DNA of 57,644 nt from Acetobacteraceae bacterium ESL0709 (GCA_029433415.1 JAQTIA010000001.1:1-57644), one strand, 5' to 3'; counted from the stretch's first letter, positions 26,691-36,175 are shown. The notes: generated from the sequence alone by a model not told the origin. Made by a program: numbers and translations.

Positions 26691-27917
26691 TCAGTTTTTC
26701 AAAGATTCACATGATACAATAGTTTCTGAGACACGCTGTCCCCATGTAACAGCTTTCCAATTTTCTAGACCTCGTTTCTGTGTTTCCCACAAATGACCGC
26801 GTTGCGCAAAATCATCAATGACTTTTTGCCATTCTATGGCATCCAGAGGATCAATATAGATTACCTTATCCTTTCCAACTTCGCGTAGCGCAGGAATATC
26901 GGAACAGATACTTGGCACTCCCAAACTCATTGCCTCAGCGACAGGAAGTCCATATCCTTCGACAAAACTTGGGAAAAGAAGGCCATTGGAGTTTTGAAGC
27001 AAATCCGCAACGGCTTCATCTGAAAGATAGCTCTCTTCGATCACGACCCCCTGTAACGCGGGACAGCGCTCCAGGAGGTCAAGAATATTCTCATTTTCCC
27101 AGCCACGTTTCCCGACAAGAATGAGTTGTGGCGTTGCCTCCTTGCCCCGCTGCTCTACCATCCGCCGCCATAGATGGAGCAAAAGGAGATGGTTTTTTCG
27201 AGGTTCAATAGTGCTGAGATAAACGAAAAATGGCTTTACCTCTTGCCTGGAAAGAGTTGATTCGGAGAAACCCTTCACCACCTGTTCATGTACGCCGTGC
27301 GGGACTGTCCATATCGGTACCTCTGGACGTCCGGCTTTTATAAAATAAGGCCTAAGAGCGTCATGCACGGCTTTTGTTGGGACAATCACAGCATCAGCCA
27401 GCATTGTGACCGTATGGAGACGGGCCTTATGCCGTGCAGGCTCACGTGGGCGCGCATATTCAGGATATTCAACAGGTATCAGGTCATGAATCATAGGAAC
27501 AAACAAAGCCTTCGTTTGACGAAGAAACTTCCTGATAGTGTCCGTCCGCATAAGATGATGGTGAGAAACGAGGAGATAGACAGGCCTTTCTGTCAGGGGC
27601 GAAAGCCTTTTTCCCAAAAGGAGATAGGCTTTCAGGAAACAGGCAATCTTTTTGGCACGAACCAGACTGGACTGCTCGCCCAGATTCCATCCCATGACAA
27701 GGTTTTCAATTAAGGCCTTGGCTTGCTCGTAGGGAAGTTTTCCCATCCTTCCCGTAAGGCTGATAGCAACGAAGAAAACACGTGATGATGGGTAAGTCAG
27801 AAGATGATGCGCATAGGCAAGTTCAACACGATCGATCCCGGTCGGAACATTCTGACCAGAACGTGCCAAAAGGCGTGAAATATCAAGAATAAAATCTGTT
27901 CCCGTAGAGAATGTCAT
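26691..27917 (-). CDS. Glycosyltransferase family 4 of the capsule cluster
   Basis: This 408-residue GT4 enzyme opens with DISRLLARSGQNVPTGIDRVE, a start seen in mannosyltransferases of capsule loci. VYLSTIEPRKNHLLLLHLW begins the donor domain. SFVEGYGLPVAEAMSLGVPS (about residues 317-336) holds the E-x7-E pair. The gene start overlaps the end of kpsS by four bases (ATGA), so the two are translationally coupled. It probably adds backbone or primer sugars in the cytoplasm after KpsS/KpsC; the sugar is unknown. Confidence 0.87.
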   Translation of the reverse strand: MTFSTGTDFILDISRLLARSGQNVPTGIDRVELAYAHHLLTYPSSRVFFVAISLTGRMGKLPYEQAKALIENLVMGWNLGEQSSLVRAKKIACFLKAYLLLGKRLSPLTERPVYLLVSHHHLMRTDTIRKFLRQTKALFVPMIHDLIPVEYPEYARPREPARHKARLHTVTMLADAVIVPTKAVHDALRPYFIKAGRPEVPIWTVPHGVHEQVVKGFSESTLSRQEVKPFFVYLSTIEPRKNHLLLLHLWRRMVEQRGKEATPQLILVGKRGWENENILDLLERCPALQGVVIEESYLSDEAVADLLQNSNGLLFPSFVEGYGLPVAEAMSLGVPSICSDIPALREVGKDKVIYIDPLDAIEWQKVIDDFAQRGHLWETQKRGLENWKAVTWGQRVSETIVSCESLKN

Positions 27918-29314
27918 GACATTTCCCTGCTGTGAGAGTCAGCATATTGTTCGAGGCGGGCGACGGCACTGCTCGTCAGTTTCTCCAGGCCTTCTTCGGA
28001 GAAAAATCCTCCGGGGATCAGACACTGATCAATCAGAACGCGGCGGAATGCGGCGAAAACGATAGCATCCGGTGGTTCGGGATTCTGCCAGAAATGTTCC
28101 AGAGTTCCCTGATCGGTCAGGCCCTCCATATCATAGATTGCCTGTCCAAGAGTCAGGACTGGAACGCCATGAGCAAGGGCCAGAGTGCCTGTAGTACTAT
28201 TGACTGTGATGACACCACGCGCGTAGCGGACGATCTGGGCGATGTCACCAAGCTCCATATAATCTACCCGGTTACTGACGCCATGCGCGGCAGCCAGACG
28301 CAGGATAAGCGCTTTCCAATCCTGGACGCCGTTATCCAGTGGGTGCTCCTTGATGACAAGGCGCATATCCAGGGGGGCATATTTCGCAAATGAAACCAGC
28401 ACTTCGGTTATAACTTCAGCAACGCCCGAATAAGAAGAATGTAACCGAAGCTGGGCATCAGCATCAAGCTGAAGAGGAAGCAGCATATAAGGTTTGGGAC
28501 CACTGGTGAGCCATTGGCTTAAATCTGCACTGCGTTTTTGTGCTTTTTTGCGCCGGCACAGACGTTTCAACCAGCCAATACCTTCTACTAGCGGAGGCCA
28601 TGGGCGATAATCCGTCCAGTAGGGAAAGCGCCACTTTGTCAGGATAGTAGCGGCATTATAGGCAATACCTTCCAGCGCACGACGTTTGAAAGAGGAAGGG
28701 ACTATATGATGAGGGGCCGCCGGGGGAAGCTCACGGGCACGCTTGCAATACCATTGAGGATCTTTCGGGAGAGAGGAATTTCCATTAACCCCACCCAGTT
28801 CCAGGGTTACCCAGTCAGGGCGTATATAGCCTTCTTCAAAAACATGGACGGCAATATGCATTTCGCGGCAGATAAGGATGGCCTGTCTGTGTAACTCCCG
28901 GCAATCACCGAACAGAATGACATCGGTAATTTTATGTTGTTGCAGAATCCGTCCTAAAAAACCCGGCCATGCACCATAATTAGAGCGAAAGGAGAAACTG
29001 CCTCCCATGCGCCAGAAAAGCTCGTCTCCACCATTAAAATTGATTTTCCAGACATGATGGCCACGTTTTCTGAGCGCACGACCTATATATTGAAAGAAAG
29101 GCCCCATCAGGCCCTGGAGCAGAAGGAAATTCCGGCGAGGAAGAGACTTCTCTCGGGAAGTGATTGCCGTAAAAGAGGCAACCTCTTCTAGTCCTGGGTC
29201 TTCAAATAAAGAATTCGCCCGTCGTATCTCTCTTTCGGAATCTGACAGCTTTCTTTTTTCTTCCAGGCGAGGGAATATATCTTTAGAGTCAGACACGGCG
29301 GAACAACGATACAA
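27914..29314 (-). CDS. kpsS: Capsule polysaccharide synthesis protein KpsS-like (Kdo transferase)
   Basis: This 466-residue protein has the Capsule_synth fold shared by KpsS and KpsC. KpsS adds the first beta-Kdo to lysophosphatidylglycerol, beginning the poly-Kdo linker of ABC-exported capsules. Family blocks are LLLQGLMGPFFQYIGRAL, KINFNGGDELFW, HVFEEGYIRPDWVTLE with the EEGYxRPDW motif, and VITVNSTTGTLALAHGVPV. The N-terminal 60 residues, with many Glu/Lys, are not conserved; start codon is uncertain (TTG at 29314 or a GTG shortly after). It overlaps kpsC upstream by about 26 bases and the glycosyltransferase downstream by four. Confidence 0.9.
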   Translation of the reverse strand: MYRCSAVSDSKDIFPRLEEKRKLSDSEREIRRANSLFEDPGLEEVASFTAITSREKSLPRRNFLLLQGLMGPFFQYIGRALRKRGHHVWKINFNGGDELFWRMGGSFSFRSNYGAWPGFLGRILQQHKITDVILFGDCRELHRQAILICREMHIAVHVFEEGYIRPDWVTLELGGVNGNSSLPKDPQWYCKRARELPPAAPHHIVPSSFKRRALEGIAYNAATILTKWRFPYWTDYRPWPPLVEGIGWLKRLCRRKKAQKRSADLSQWLTSGPKPYMLLPLQLDADAQLRLHSSYSGVAEVITEVLVSFAKYAPLDMRLVIKEHPLDNGVQDWKALILRLAAAHGVSNRVDYMELGDIAQIVRYARGVITVNSTTGTLALAHGVPVLTLGQAIYDMEGLTDQGTLEHFWQNPEPPDAIVFAAFRRVLIDQCLIPGGFFSEEGLEKLTSSAVARLEQYADSHSREMS

Positions 29315-30413
29315 GAGAGAAACGGGATAAGAGATAACGTAATTGCCCCTGTCTTTTTCTCAGAAGCATGGCCATTGTCGGTTCCCATAAGTGAGTTTTA
29401 TCAAAACAGGCGATCAAATCTTCTACCTCGCATAGCTGATTTGTTTCCGGGTTAATATAAAGCGGGTAGAGAATCAACGAGATAGCAACTAATTCAATCA
29501 CATCACGTTGCCGTCCTCTCCGAGGAAGTCGCGGCCCCCTGTGCGTGGTCAGTCCCCACCCGGCATAGAAAGGAGCGCCATATGTGGTCACTTTCTTTCC
29601 CCGTAAAAGGGCTTCGAAACCCGTTAGAGATGTCAGTGTGTGAACTTCATCAACTTCTTCGAGAAGAGCTGTAATGCTGCCTCCTCGATGAATATAATCG
29701 GCGTAACGACACGTTATCTCGTCCGATAGAGCGCCGGAACGATGGCCAGCTTCGACGTCAGGATGAGGGCGGTAAATGATCCAGGCATCTGGGTTATGAT
29801 GGCGGACAGCCTTAAGAAGATCCAGATTATTAGTGATCGCCCCACCTCCACGAATAACTGAAAGGTCTCCAGCCACTTGTCCTGGTACCAAGATAAGGTG
29901 GCAATTTTCGGGATGAGGCAGCGGAATTGTTGCCATGGCTGAAGCCGCATATTTTGAGATATGCCTTTCTTGCAGTGTACAAATCAGGTCTTGCGCACGG
30001 CTGTACAAGGCGGGGGAGATTTCTTTATAAGCTAATAAATTTTCAAGGTCGCTAGGACGTGATGGATCAACATAAGCCCCTTGCCGGTCGGCGATAATTG
30101 AGCATGGAGGAAGAAAACCGCTTCCCAATCCCAGAGAACGGATAAAGCCATCTTCAATGATTACAATGGGAACACCCATCTTATAAGCCATTTTTTCGAA
30201 CGGGGCTGTTACTTTACTGGCCCATATGGCTAAAGCGCCTTTATGACGTCTGGCGTAAAACAGGGCCAATATCCTGCTTCGGAAAAAACGTAATCTCGTG
30301 CCTCTCTGAAGGAAAGACCGAATACGGCGGCGCTTCCACCAAGCTATGCCGTAACAGCAGACAATCGGTAGATTATGATCTTCTGGTCCGGGAAAAGAAC
30401 TAGGCGGTGACAT
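29289..30413 (-). CDS. kpsC: KpsC-like capsule synthesis protein, single-domain form
   Basis: This 374-residue Capsule_synth protein matches one of the two halves of the usual dual-domain KpsC (about 670 residues), which extends the Kdo linker with alternating beta-linkages. Conserved blocks are IIEDGFIRSLGLGSGF (family EDGFxRS), LILVPGQVAGDLSVIRGG (VPGQV.DD-like), IYRPHPDVEAGHRSGAL and HTLTSLTGFEALLRGKKV with YGAPFYAGWGLT. I placed the start at the ATG 30413, preceded by AAAGG at 6 bases. It overlaps kpsS downstream. The missing half could be encoded elsewhere, or KpsS plus this protein may make a shorter linker. Confidence 0.85.
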   Translation of the reverse strand: MSPPSSFPGPEDHNLPIVCCYGIAWWKRRRIRSFLQRGTRLRFFRSRILALFYARRHKGALAIWASKVTAPFEKMAYKMGVPIVIIEDGFIRSLGLGSGFLPPCSIIADRQGAYVDPSRPSDLENLLAYKEISPALYSRAQDLICTLQERHISKYAASAMATIPLPHPENCHLILVPGQVAGDLSVIRGGGAITNNLDLLKAVRHHNPDAWIIYRPHPDVEAGHRSGALSDEITCRYADYIHRGGSITALLEEVDEVHTLTSLTGFEALLRGKKVTTYGAPFYAGWGLTTHRGPRLPRRGRQRDVIELVAISLILYPLYINPETNQLCEVEDLIACFDKTHLWEPTMAMLLRKRQGQLRYLLSRFSLVSLFRRV

Positions 30414-30619
30414 AACAAACCTTTTAATATTCCGCATTGCGGGTAGAAAATATGCAAACACGCTATAAGATATCCCACGGTATATAGCATAAAGAGTTTC
30501 CCATATGGCTAATTTATCTCGAAAATCAGGATTTTCTCGGGATGTACCGGATTATCCAGCGACGATCATTTTTTTGAGAAAACGGATGAAAGTAGGAGGC
30601 AACGATTTTTTCGTATGAG

Positions 30620-32104
30620 ATGAGTCTTATTATACTCATAGTGGGAAGCTTTATTATAGGCGAAGGGCTGGATCTGTTCGTCCGGCCACACCGTTTCGGG
30701 AGAGGCATAGAGATTATGCCCCTTCGAATCTTGCCTATTTTGCTTTTAAATAGTCTTTTCCTCCTGTTGAGTGGTTCGCTGCTATTTTCCCTGTTTATGG
30801 GGGCCCTTTTGATGACCATTCTTGTAACGGGGTCTAACCTAAAGTTACGACTTCTGAATGAGCCTCTCGTTTTTACGGATCTCGCTCTGGTGTCGGCCTT
30901 TATAAAACATCCAGCTTTCTATCTTCAGGCGGTGCCCCTGATTACGCGAATTATGGCGATTATTGGATCAGCCGGCCTGATTCTTATTCTGATTTATACA
31001 TCCTCACGGAGTGTGACTATCAGGCTGGAAGGTGGCGTTGTCGCACTTCTTTCGGGGGCGTTGTTATGGATAATACTGGAGAGAAAGAGCAGGCCTGATA
31101 GCCCTGCGCCCGCTTTGTGGGCAGATGTAAGAGATAAGGGTCTCCTGCCTACATTGATGCTTTACACTTGCCGCTGGGAACGCGAGAGCCCTCTTCCGGC
31201 CCAATCGCCTCTCTCTTTTGTGCAAGGAGCTCCAGAGGCGGTTTTGATCATTCAATGCGAGTCTTTTGCTGACCCGACCTGCCTCAATCCTGAATGGCAG
31301 GCTTTGCCAGAACTGGAGAAAAGCCGGAAAGAAGCTTTCTTGTGGGGTGAGCTTAACCCGAGCGGCCTGGGCGCTTATACAATGCGAAGTGAATATGGCG
31401 TTCTGTGCGGAGAAAGTGATCAGGTTCTTTCTTATCGACAGTTTGATCCGTTTCTGGCAGCCACCCATAGATCATCCCATGCGTTGCCGCGCAGGCTGGA
31501 ATATTTTTATCGTGATGCCCTCTTCCTGCATCCTTATGATCTGCGTTTTTACGGCCGGGACCGCCTGATGCCCTCCATGGGGTTTACTGAAATTGTGGGG
31601 GGAAAACAGTTTAAACAGAGCGATCATTATGGTCCTTATGTTTCAGACAGGGCTTTGACGGATTTCCTTCTCGATTACCTGGACCATCACAAGAATTTTC
31701 TGGCTTATTGTGTGACAATCGAAAATCATGGGCCTTGGAAAAATGGGCGTCTGGGGCAGAAAACAGGCTCAGAATCATGGTACACGCATGTCCGTCACAG
31801 CGACGCCATGCTTGGCACCTTACGAGAGGCGATCAAAGCAAGCGGTCGCGATATCATGCTTGTCTTTTTTGGTGATCATCGTCCAGCATTAGCGGCCGTT
31901 CCCCCTGTTGAAGGGTTGGAACGAACCACGCCTTATGTAATTCTTAGGCCAAATTCTGAAGATTGTTCCGGGATCACTAAACTCCCGGTAAAGCTGACTC
32001 CTGCAGAGTTGCATGAGACAATTTTAGGAATCATTTCTTCGGGAGTGGGGTATTTTTCGATAAAAAAAGACAATAAACAAGCGGGGGTAAAGACGGGAGA
32101 TTAA
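30620..32104 (+). CDS. LtaS/MdoB-type phosphotransferase (sulfatase fold) membrane protein
   Basis: This 494-residue protein has about five N-terminal transmembrane helices (residues 1-165) and a periplasmic sulfatase/alkaline-phosphatase-like domain. The catalytic region is IQCESFADP for the metal-binding Glu, GLGAYTMRSEYGVLCG with the likely Thr nucleophile, ENHGPW, and FFGDHRPALA with metal-binding Asp-His. Family members transfer glycerol phosphate or phosphoethanolamine from phospholipid to glycans. It diverges from kpsC by about 200 bases, so it may decorate the capsule or another envelope glycan with phosphoglycerol. The substrate is inferred only. Confidence 0.85.
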   Translation: MSLIILIVGSFIIGEGLDLFVRPHRFGRGIEIMPLRILPILLLNSLFLLLSGSLLFSLFMGALLMTILVTGSNLKLRLLNEPLVFTDLALVSAFIKHPAFYLQAVPLITRIMAIIGSAGLILILIYTSSRSVTIRLEGGVVALLSGALLWIILERKSRPDSPAPALWADVRDKGLLPTLMLYTCRWERESPLPAQSPLSFVQGAPEAVLIIQCESFADPTCLNPEWQALPELEKSRKEAFLWGELNPSGLGAYTMRSEYGVLCGESDQVLSYRQFDPFLAATHRSSHALPRRLEYFYRDALFLHPYDLRFYGRDRLMPSMGFTEIVGGKQFKQSDHYGPYVSDRALTDFLLDYLDHHKNFLAYCVTIENHGPWKNGRLGQKTGSESWYTHVRHSDAMLGTLREAIKASGRDIMLVFFGDHRPALAAVPPVEGLERTTPYVILRPNSEDCSGITKLPVKLTPAELHETILGIISSGVGYFSIKKDNKQAGVKTGD

Positions 32105-32181
32105 CGGGATCAGATCTGTTTCTCTCTCTTGGAACGTGCTTTATAACAAAAAATGGGCATGGCCGGATACAGGAGTAGGGG

Positions 32182-33081
32182 ATGCGCTTGTTTCAGCGTA
32201 TGGACGGAAGGGTTTTGACAGGGATTCTCGTTGCTTTGTCTCTGGGCATTTCCCTTTGTGTGCCTGTTCGGAAAGTGCAGGCAGCGGCCTCCCGGGTTTC
32301 CCTGCTCTGCGTAGAAACCGTCTGGTGTGATGTTGCCAGACAGATAGGAGGGGAGCACTTGGAGACGCAAGTGCTTCTGACGGCTCCGGGATTGGATCCA
32401 CATCATTTTCAGCCTTCTCCCTCTTTGTGGCGTTCAGTAGGGCAGGTGGATGGTTTCCTCGTAAATGGGGCGACCTATGATGACTGGGCTCTCTCATTTA
32501 ATCAGGGGAAAACCGATTTTTTAAATGCGGCTGTGATTGGCCATTGGCGGACAGGTGAAGACCCGCACCTCTTTTTTGATCCGGCCATTGTGAAGGCCGT
32601 CGCGGTAAAATTAGCGGATTGGCTGGGCGAAAAGGCTCCTCAGGATCGTAATTTTTATCAGAATAATCTGGCCCGATTTGAGAATTCACTGAACGAGCTT
32701 GATAAAAAATTGATTTTATTCAGACAGCGTTATCAAGGGCTCCCTATTGCTATTACAGAACCGGCTGGAGAGCGCCTTCTTTCAAGGACAGGACTTGAAT
32801 TGATTGACAAGCACTGGGCCCTTTCAGTGATGAACCAGACGGGTGTTTCGGCCAGAGAGACTGCCAGTTTGGAACAATCGGTCGAAAAAAGGCAAATTCA
32901 CGCTCTTATTGTTAACCCACTGGTAAAATCGACGCAGATCAATAGACTTCTGGACTTGGCTGCCCAGAAACAGATTCCCCTCGTAATGATTCAGGAAAGC
33001 CTTCCTTCTGGCTTGAAATGGCAGGATTGGATGTCCCAGATTCTGGACCAGCTCTTCTCGGCTTTGGATCAGAAGAGGTGA
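32182..33081 (+). CDS. znuA: Zinc/manganese ABC transporter substrate-binding protein (ZnuA-like)
   Basis: This 299-residue periplasmic cluster A-I binding protein starts with a signal peptide (VLTGILVALSLGISLC... cleavage after QAAA, about residue 37). PGLDPHHFQPSPS carries a metal-binding His, GEDPHLFFDPAIVKAVA a second, and ITEPAGERLLSRTGL and the C-terminal NPLVKSTQIN the remaining lobe. Metal may be zinc or manganese. The long His-rich loop of typical ZnuA is missing. GGAG 5 bases upstream supports the start. The stop overlaps the next gene start by four bases. Confidence 0.85.
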   Translation: MRLFQRMDGRVLTGILVALSLGISLCVPVRKVQAAASRVSLLCVETVWCDVARQIGGEHLETQVLLTAPGLDPHHFQPSPSLWRSVGQVDGFLVNGATYDDWALSFNQGKTDFLNAAVIGHWRTGEDPHLFFDPAIVKAVAVKLADWLGEKAPQDRNFYQNNLARFENSLNELDKKLILFRQRYQGLPIAITEPAGERLLSRTGLELIDKHWALSVMNQTGVSARETASLEQSVEKRQIHALIVNPLVKSTQINRLLDLAAQKQIPLVMIQESLPSGLKWQDWMSQILDQLFSALDQKR

Positions 33082-33743
33082 GACCAATTTCTCTTTTAAT
33101 AGATCATGCCACATTGTCAGTGGGGCGGACTGTTATCCTGCAGGATGACACACAATCAATCCCTCTTGAAGGGTTGATGATTTTAAGGGGACGTAATGGA
33201 GCGGGAAAAACAACTTTCCTTAAAACGTTACTAGGACTTGTAAAATGCGAGGCAGGGTCCGTTTCCTTATGTTTTGTCCCATCGTCGAAAGAAAAACCCG
33301 TCCTCGGCTATATGCCCCAAAAGATAGGGCAGGCGGCATTGATGTTGCCTGTAATCAGCCATGTAATGGCGAGCGTGGATGGGACACGCTGGGGACTGTT
33401 TTTCAAGCGATCACGTCAGAAGCAGGTCATGGAATTATTGGAACAAACGGGCGTTTCCGCCCTGGCCAGGCGGCCCTTGGGGGTTCTGTCCGGGGGAGAA
33501 CGTCAACGGGTGGCCTTGGCACAAGCCCTGGCAGCAAAGCCGGATGTCCTTATTCTTGACGAGCCTCTGGCTGCTCTTGACCAGCAGGCCCGTTACGAAA
33601 GTCTGGCTCTTTTCAGAGATTTACGAAACAGACTTGGTCTAAAGTTTATCATGACGTCCCATGAAACATTGTCCCTACAGGATTTTTCTCTCCCCGTGCA
33701 GGAGGTCAAGCTGGAAAAAGGGCGCCTTCATGTTGGGATATGA
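33078..33743 (+). CDS. znuC: Metal ABC transporter ATP-binding protein (ZnuC-like)
   Basis: This 221-residue ATPase subunit has Walker A GRNGAGKTT, signature LSGGERQRVALAQAL, Walker B VLILDEPLAALD and switch TSHE. I placed the start at GTG 33078, which overlaps the znuA stop (GTGA); a frame extending to 33018 would run 60 bases back into znuA. The N-terminal strand LLIDHATLSVG fits that start. It couples ATP hydrolysis to metal import through ZnuB. Confidence 0.9.
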   Translation: MRPISLLIDHATLSVGRTVILQDDTQSIPLEGLMILRGRNGAGKTTFLKTLLGLVKCEAGSVSLCFVPSSKEKPVLGYMPQKIGQAALMLPVISHVMASVDGTRWGLFFKRSRQKQVMELLEQTGVSALARRPLGVLSGGERQRVALAQALAAKPDVLILDEPLAALDQQARYESLALFRDLRNRLGLKFIMTSHETLSLQDFSLPVQEVKLEKGRLHVGI

Positions 33744-34542
33744 TTTTATGCGCCACGCCTTTGTGGGGTGTTTTTTCGTGTCTCTTCTGGCTGGCACGCT
33801 GGGCTGGTTCATGATTTTACGGCATCAGATTTTTGCTGCTCATGCCCTGCCTCATATTGGCTTTAGCGGGGCGGCAGCTGCTATATGGCTCAAACTATCA
33901 CCTTTCACGGGAATGATTGTCTCAAGTCTGGCGGCCGGACTGTTTATGGTAACTGATGATCGTAAAAAATCACATTTATCTCTTCCCATTCAGCGTGAAA
34001 TGATGACAGGGCTTGTACTGGCAGCCAGTTTGGGAATAGGAGTCTTCTGTCTTTTTGAGGCAAATAGCGCCTCAAATCAGGCAACAAATTTACTGTTCGG
34101 AGATGTTCTGGGACTCAGTTTCGGAACTTTGCTGGTTTTGGCATGTGTAACGGTCTTTTGCTTGACGATGTTGGTTCTTTTGGGACGCCCCCTCCTTTTT
34201 TCAACGCTGGCACCAGAACTGGCTGAAGCTCAAGGTGTAAGGCTTTCAGTTATTTCTTATGGTTTTATGGCTATGGTCGCATTGGCCTCAGCAGCATGTT
34301 CCGAGGTGGCCGGTGCATTATTGTCTTTCAGTTTAATGATTGGTCCAGCAGCCGCTGCCCTTAGACTGGGACTTACACCAGTAAAAGGACTGACTTTTTC
34401 TGTTCTCGGGGCTTTGGCATTGTCCTGGGGGGCGCTGATATGTTCTTGGTATACAGATTTCCCGGTTGCCTTCCTGATAGGGATCGGAGCTGTCGGACTG
34501 TATATCACGGCTGGCTGGTTGAGGAACCTGGGGCAACCTTAA
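33730..34542 (+). CDS. znuB: Metal ABC transporter permease (ZnuB-like)
   Basis: This 270-residue ABC-3 family membrane subunit has about seven to eight helices. LRHQIFAAHALPHIGFSGAAAA is the conserved loop of this family; EVAGALLSFSLMIGPAAAALRL is the second signature. Start at ATG 33730 overlaps the znuC stop by 14 bases; a start at 33748 is also possible. With znuA and znuC it forms a complete importer. No Zur-like operator was recognised upstream of znuA. Confidence 0.9.
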   Translation: MLGYDFMRHAFVGCFFVSLLAGTLGWFMILRHQIFAAHALPHIGFSGAAAAIWLKLSPFTGMIVSSLAAGLFMVTDDRKKSHLSLPIQREMMTGLVLAASLGIGVFCLFEANSASNQATNLLFGDVLGLSFGTLLVLACVTVFCLTMLVLLGRPLLFSTLAPELAEAQGVRLSVISYGFMAMVALASAACSEVAGALLSFSLMIGPAAAALRLGLTPVKGLTFSVLGALALSWGALICSWYTDFPVAFLIGIGAVGLYITAGWLRNLGQP

Positions 34543-34547
34543 AAATC

Positions 34548-34661
34548 ATGAAGGTTCGTGGCAGTCCAATGGACGAGAAAAATGAAAACAACCATGGAAA
34601 TCTGGACCCCGATGAGAATCCGCATGCTGATTACTGGTATCTTAGTGGGATCCTGACTTAA
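34548..34661 (+). CDS. Possible short peptide downstream of znuB
   Basis: A 37-residue frame begins MKVRGSPMDEKNENNHGN six bases after znuB and ends HADYWYLSGILT, a hydrophobic C-terminus after an acidic polar stretch. It lacks a clear ribosome site (ATGs at 34548 and 34569) but could be reached by coupling. I do not recognise it. Its polar, charged sequence looks less random than shadow frames nearby. Confidence 0.3.
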   Translation: MKVRGSPMDEKNENNHGNLDPDENPHADYWYLSGILT

Positions 34662-34703
34662 TTCGGGATTATTCCAGAAAAATTTCAACTCTCATCCCCT
34701 TAA

Positions 34704-35585
34704 TTAATGTGAGAAAAGCTTTTGTACGATTTTAGAGACGCTTTCCTGCCAGAGGGGAAAGGTAAGACCAAAAGTTTTCCTTAGCTTTGTTGTATCCAGC
34801 CGGGAATCTAACGGTCGCTTCGCTGGTGTTGGCCAGTCCTCTGTAAGAATGGGCTGTATCTGTGGTTCTTTTTGGCCATAAAGAGAAGCTTCTTTCAAGG
34901 TAACACAGGCCAGCTCAAACCACGTCGCGTCACCTCGTCCACAAGCATTGAAAATACCATGATAGTCTTCTTGCCAGTGTTTTTCATGGATCTGATTGAT
35001 AATCTCAAGAATAACTTGGGCGAGATCGTCAGAGGAGGTCGGATTGCCCTTCTGATCACTGACGACTTTCAGGATAGGGTTTTTGGCACCCGCAGCAATC
35101 ATGGTCTTCACAAAATTACGGCCGTAGGCAGAATAAACCCAAGAGGTCCGTAAAACCATACTTTGAGGATGAAGGGACAAAACAGCCTTTTCTCCTTCGG
35201 CTTTTGTCCGTCCGTAAACTGTTTCGGGGCATACAGGATCATCTTCTGTATATGGTTTTCCTTTTTTCCCGTTAAACACATAGTCAGTTGAAACATGAAT
35301 GAAAGGGATGTGCCTTAATGCGCATTCCTGTGCTAGGAATGCGGGACCCGTATAATTACCGCACTGGGCACCCTCTTGCTCTGTCTCAGCAAGATCAACG
35401 GCCGTCCAGGCCGCCGCATTGATAACAAAATCAGGATTATGGCATTTGAGAAATTCGGATATATTTTCAGGATGATTCAAGTCAAACTCGGGACGGCCAA
35501 TAGCCGCCACCTGTTTGCCTCCCAAGGCCTGAAGGGACATAGCCAGCTGTCCTGCTTTCCCGATTACGAGAATGGAAGGTCTCAC
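34704..35585 (-). CDS. rfbD: dTDP-4-dehydrorhamnose reductase
   Basis: This 293-residue SDR-type enzyme reduces dTDP-4-keto-L-rhamnose to dTDP-L-rhamnose with NADPH, the last step of the pathway. VIGKAGQLAMSLQAL is the cofactor motif (GxxGxxG-like), FIHVSTDYVFNGKKGKPYTEDD is the hallmark block, VYGRTKAEGEKAV holds the Tyr-Lys pair, and RTSWVYS follows. The start is GTG 35585, overlapping the rfbC stop (GTGA); a longer open frame to 35684 is spurious. It ends the rfbBACD operon. Confidence 0.95.
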   Translation of the reverse strand: MRPSILVIGKAGQLAMSLQALGGKQVAAIGRPEFDLNHPENISEFLKCHNPDFVINAAAWTAVDLAETEQEGAQCGNYTGPAFLAQECALRHIPFIHVSTDYVFNGKKGKPYTEDDPVCPETVYGRTKAEGEKAVLSLHPQSMVLRTSWVYSAYGRNFVKTMIAAGAKNPILKVVSDQKGNPTSSDDLAQVILEIINQIHEKHWQEDYHGIFNACGRGDATWFELACVTLKEASLYGQKEPQIQPILTEDWPTPAKRPLDSRLDTTKLRKTFGLTFPLWQESVSKIVQKLFSH

Positions 35586-36151
35586 GGTTTTGCTCCGTAA
35601 GAAAACCAGTCTTTGACGTGAGCAAACCCCGGGGCGGCCAGATCTTTTTCTGATAAAATGGCTTCCTCGGCCTTTACTGGCCACGAGATATTGAGCCCTT
35701 TACAGTTCCAGCGGACAGAGCGCTCAGAAGCTTTGTCATAAAGAGCTGTGCATTTGTAAAGGACCTCCGTATTGTCCTGTAGCGTCACAAATCCATGAAG
35801 GAAACCCGGTGGGATCCAGAGCTGTGACCAGTTTTCCTCAGACAGTTCGGCAGCTACCCATTTACCATAGGTTGGTGAACCTGCCCGTGCATCAACAGCC
35901 ACATCCCATATGGCTCCTTTGATAACCCGGACCAGTTTCCCCTGCGCATAAGGGGCAAGTTGGCAATGCAGGCCACGTACGACACCCTTGACGCGTGAAA
36001 GGCTCTGGTTGTCCTGCACAAAAGGTTCTTTAATTCCGGCTTTTGCCATGGCCTGATAATTATAGGTCTCAGAAAAGAAACCCCTCTCATCAGCATAACG
36101 AGGCGGTGTAAAGAGAAGAACGTCAGGAATAGCGAGAGGTTTTATATCCAT
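35582..36151 (-). CDS. rfbC: dTDP-4-dehydrorhamnose 3,5-epimerase
   Basis: This 189-residue cupin epimerises C3 and C5 of dTDP-4-keto-6-deoxyglucose. FTPPRYADERGFFSETYNY near the start, GVVRGLHCQLAPYAQGKLVRV with the catalytic His, and WIPPGFLHGFVTLQD are all family blocks. Length is normal. It sits 24 bases after rfbA and overlaps rfbD by four. Confidence 0.97.
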   Translation of the reverse strand: MDIKPLAIPDVLLFTPPRYADERGFFSETYNYQAMAKAGIKEPFVQDNQSLSRVKGVVRGLHCQLAPYAQGKLVRVIKGAIWDVAVDARAGSPTYGKWVAAELSEENWSQLWIPPGFLHGFVTLQDNTEVLYKCTALYDKASERSVRWNCKGLNISWPVKAEEAILSEKDLAAPGFAHVKDWFSYGAKP

Positions 36152-36175
36152 GCCGAGTATCCTTTCGGATTTGTT

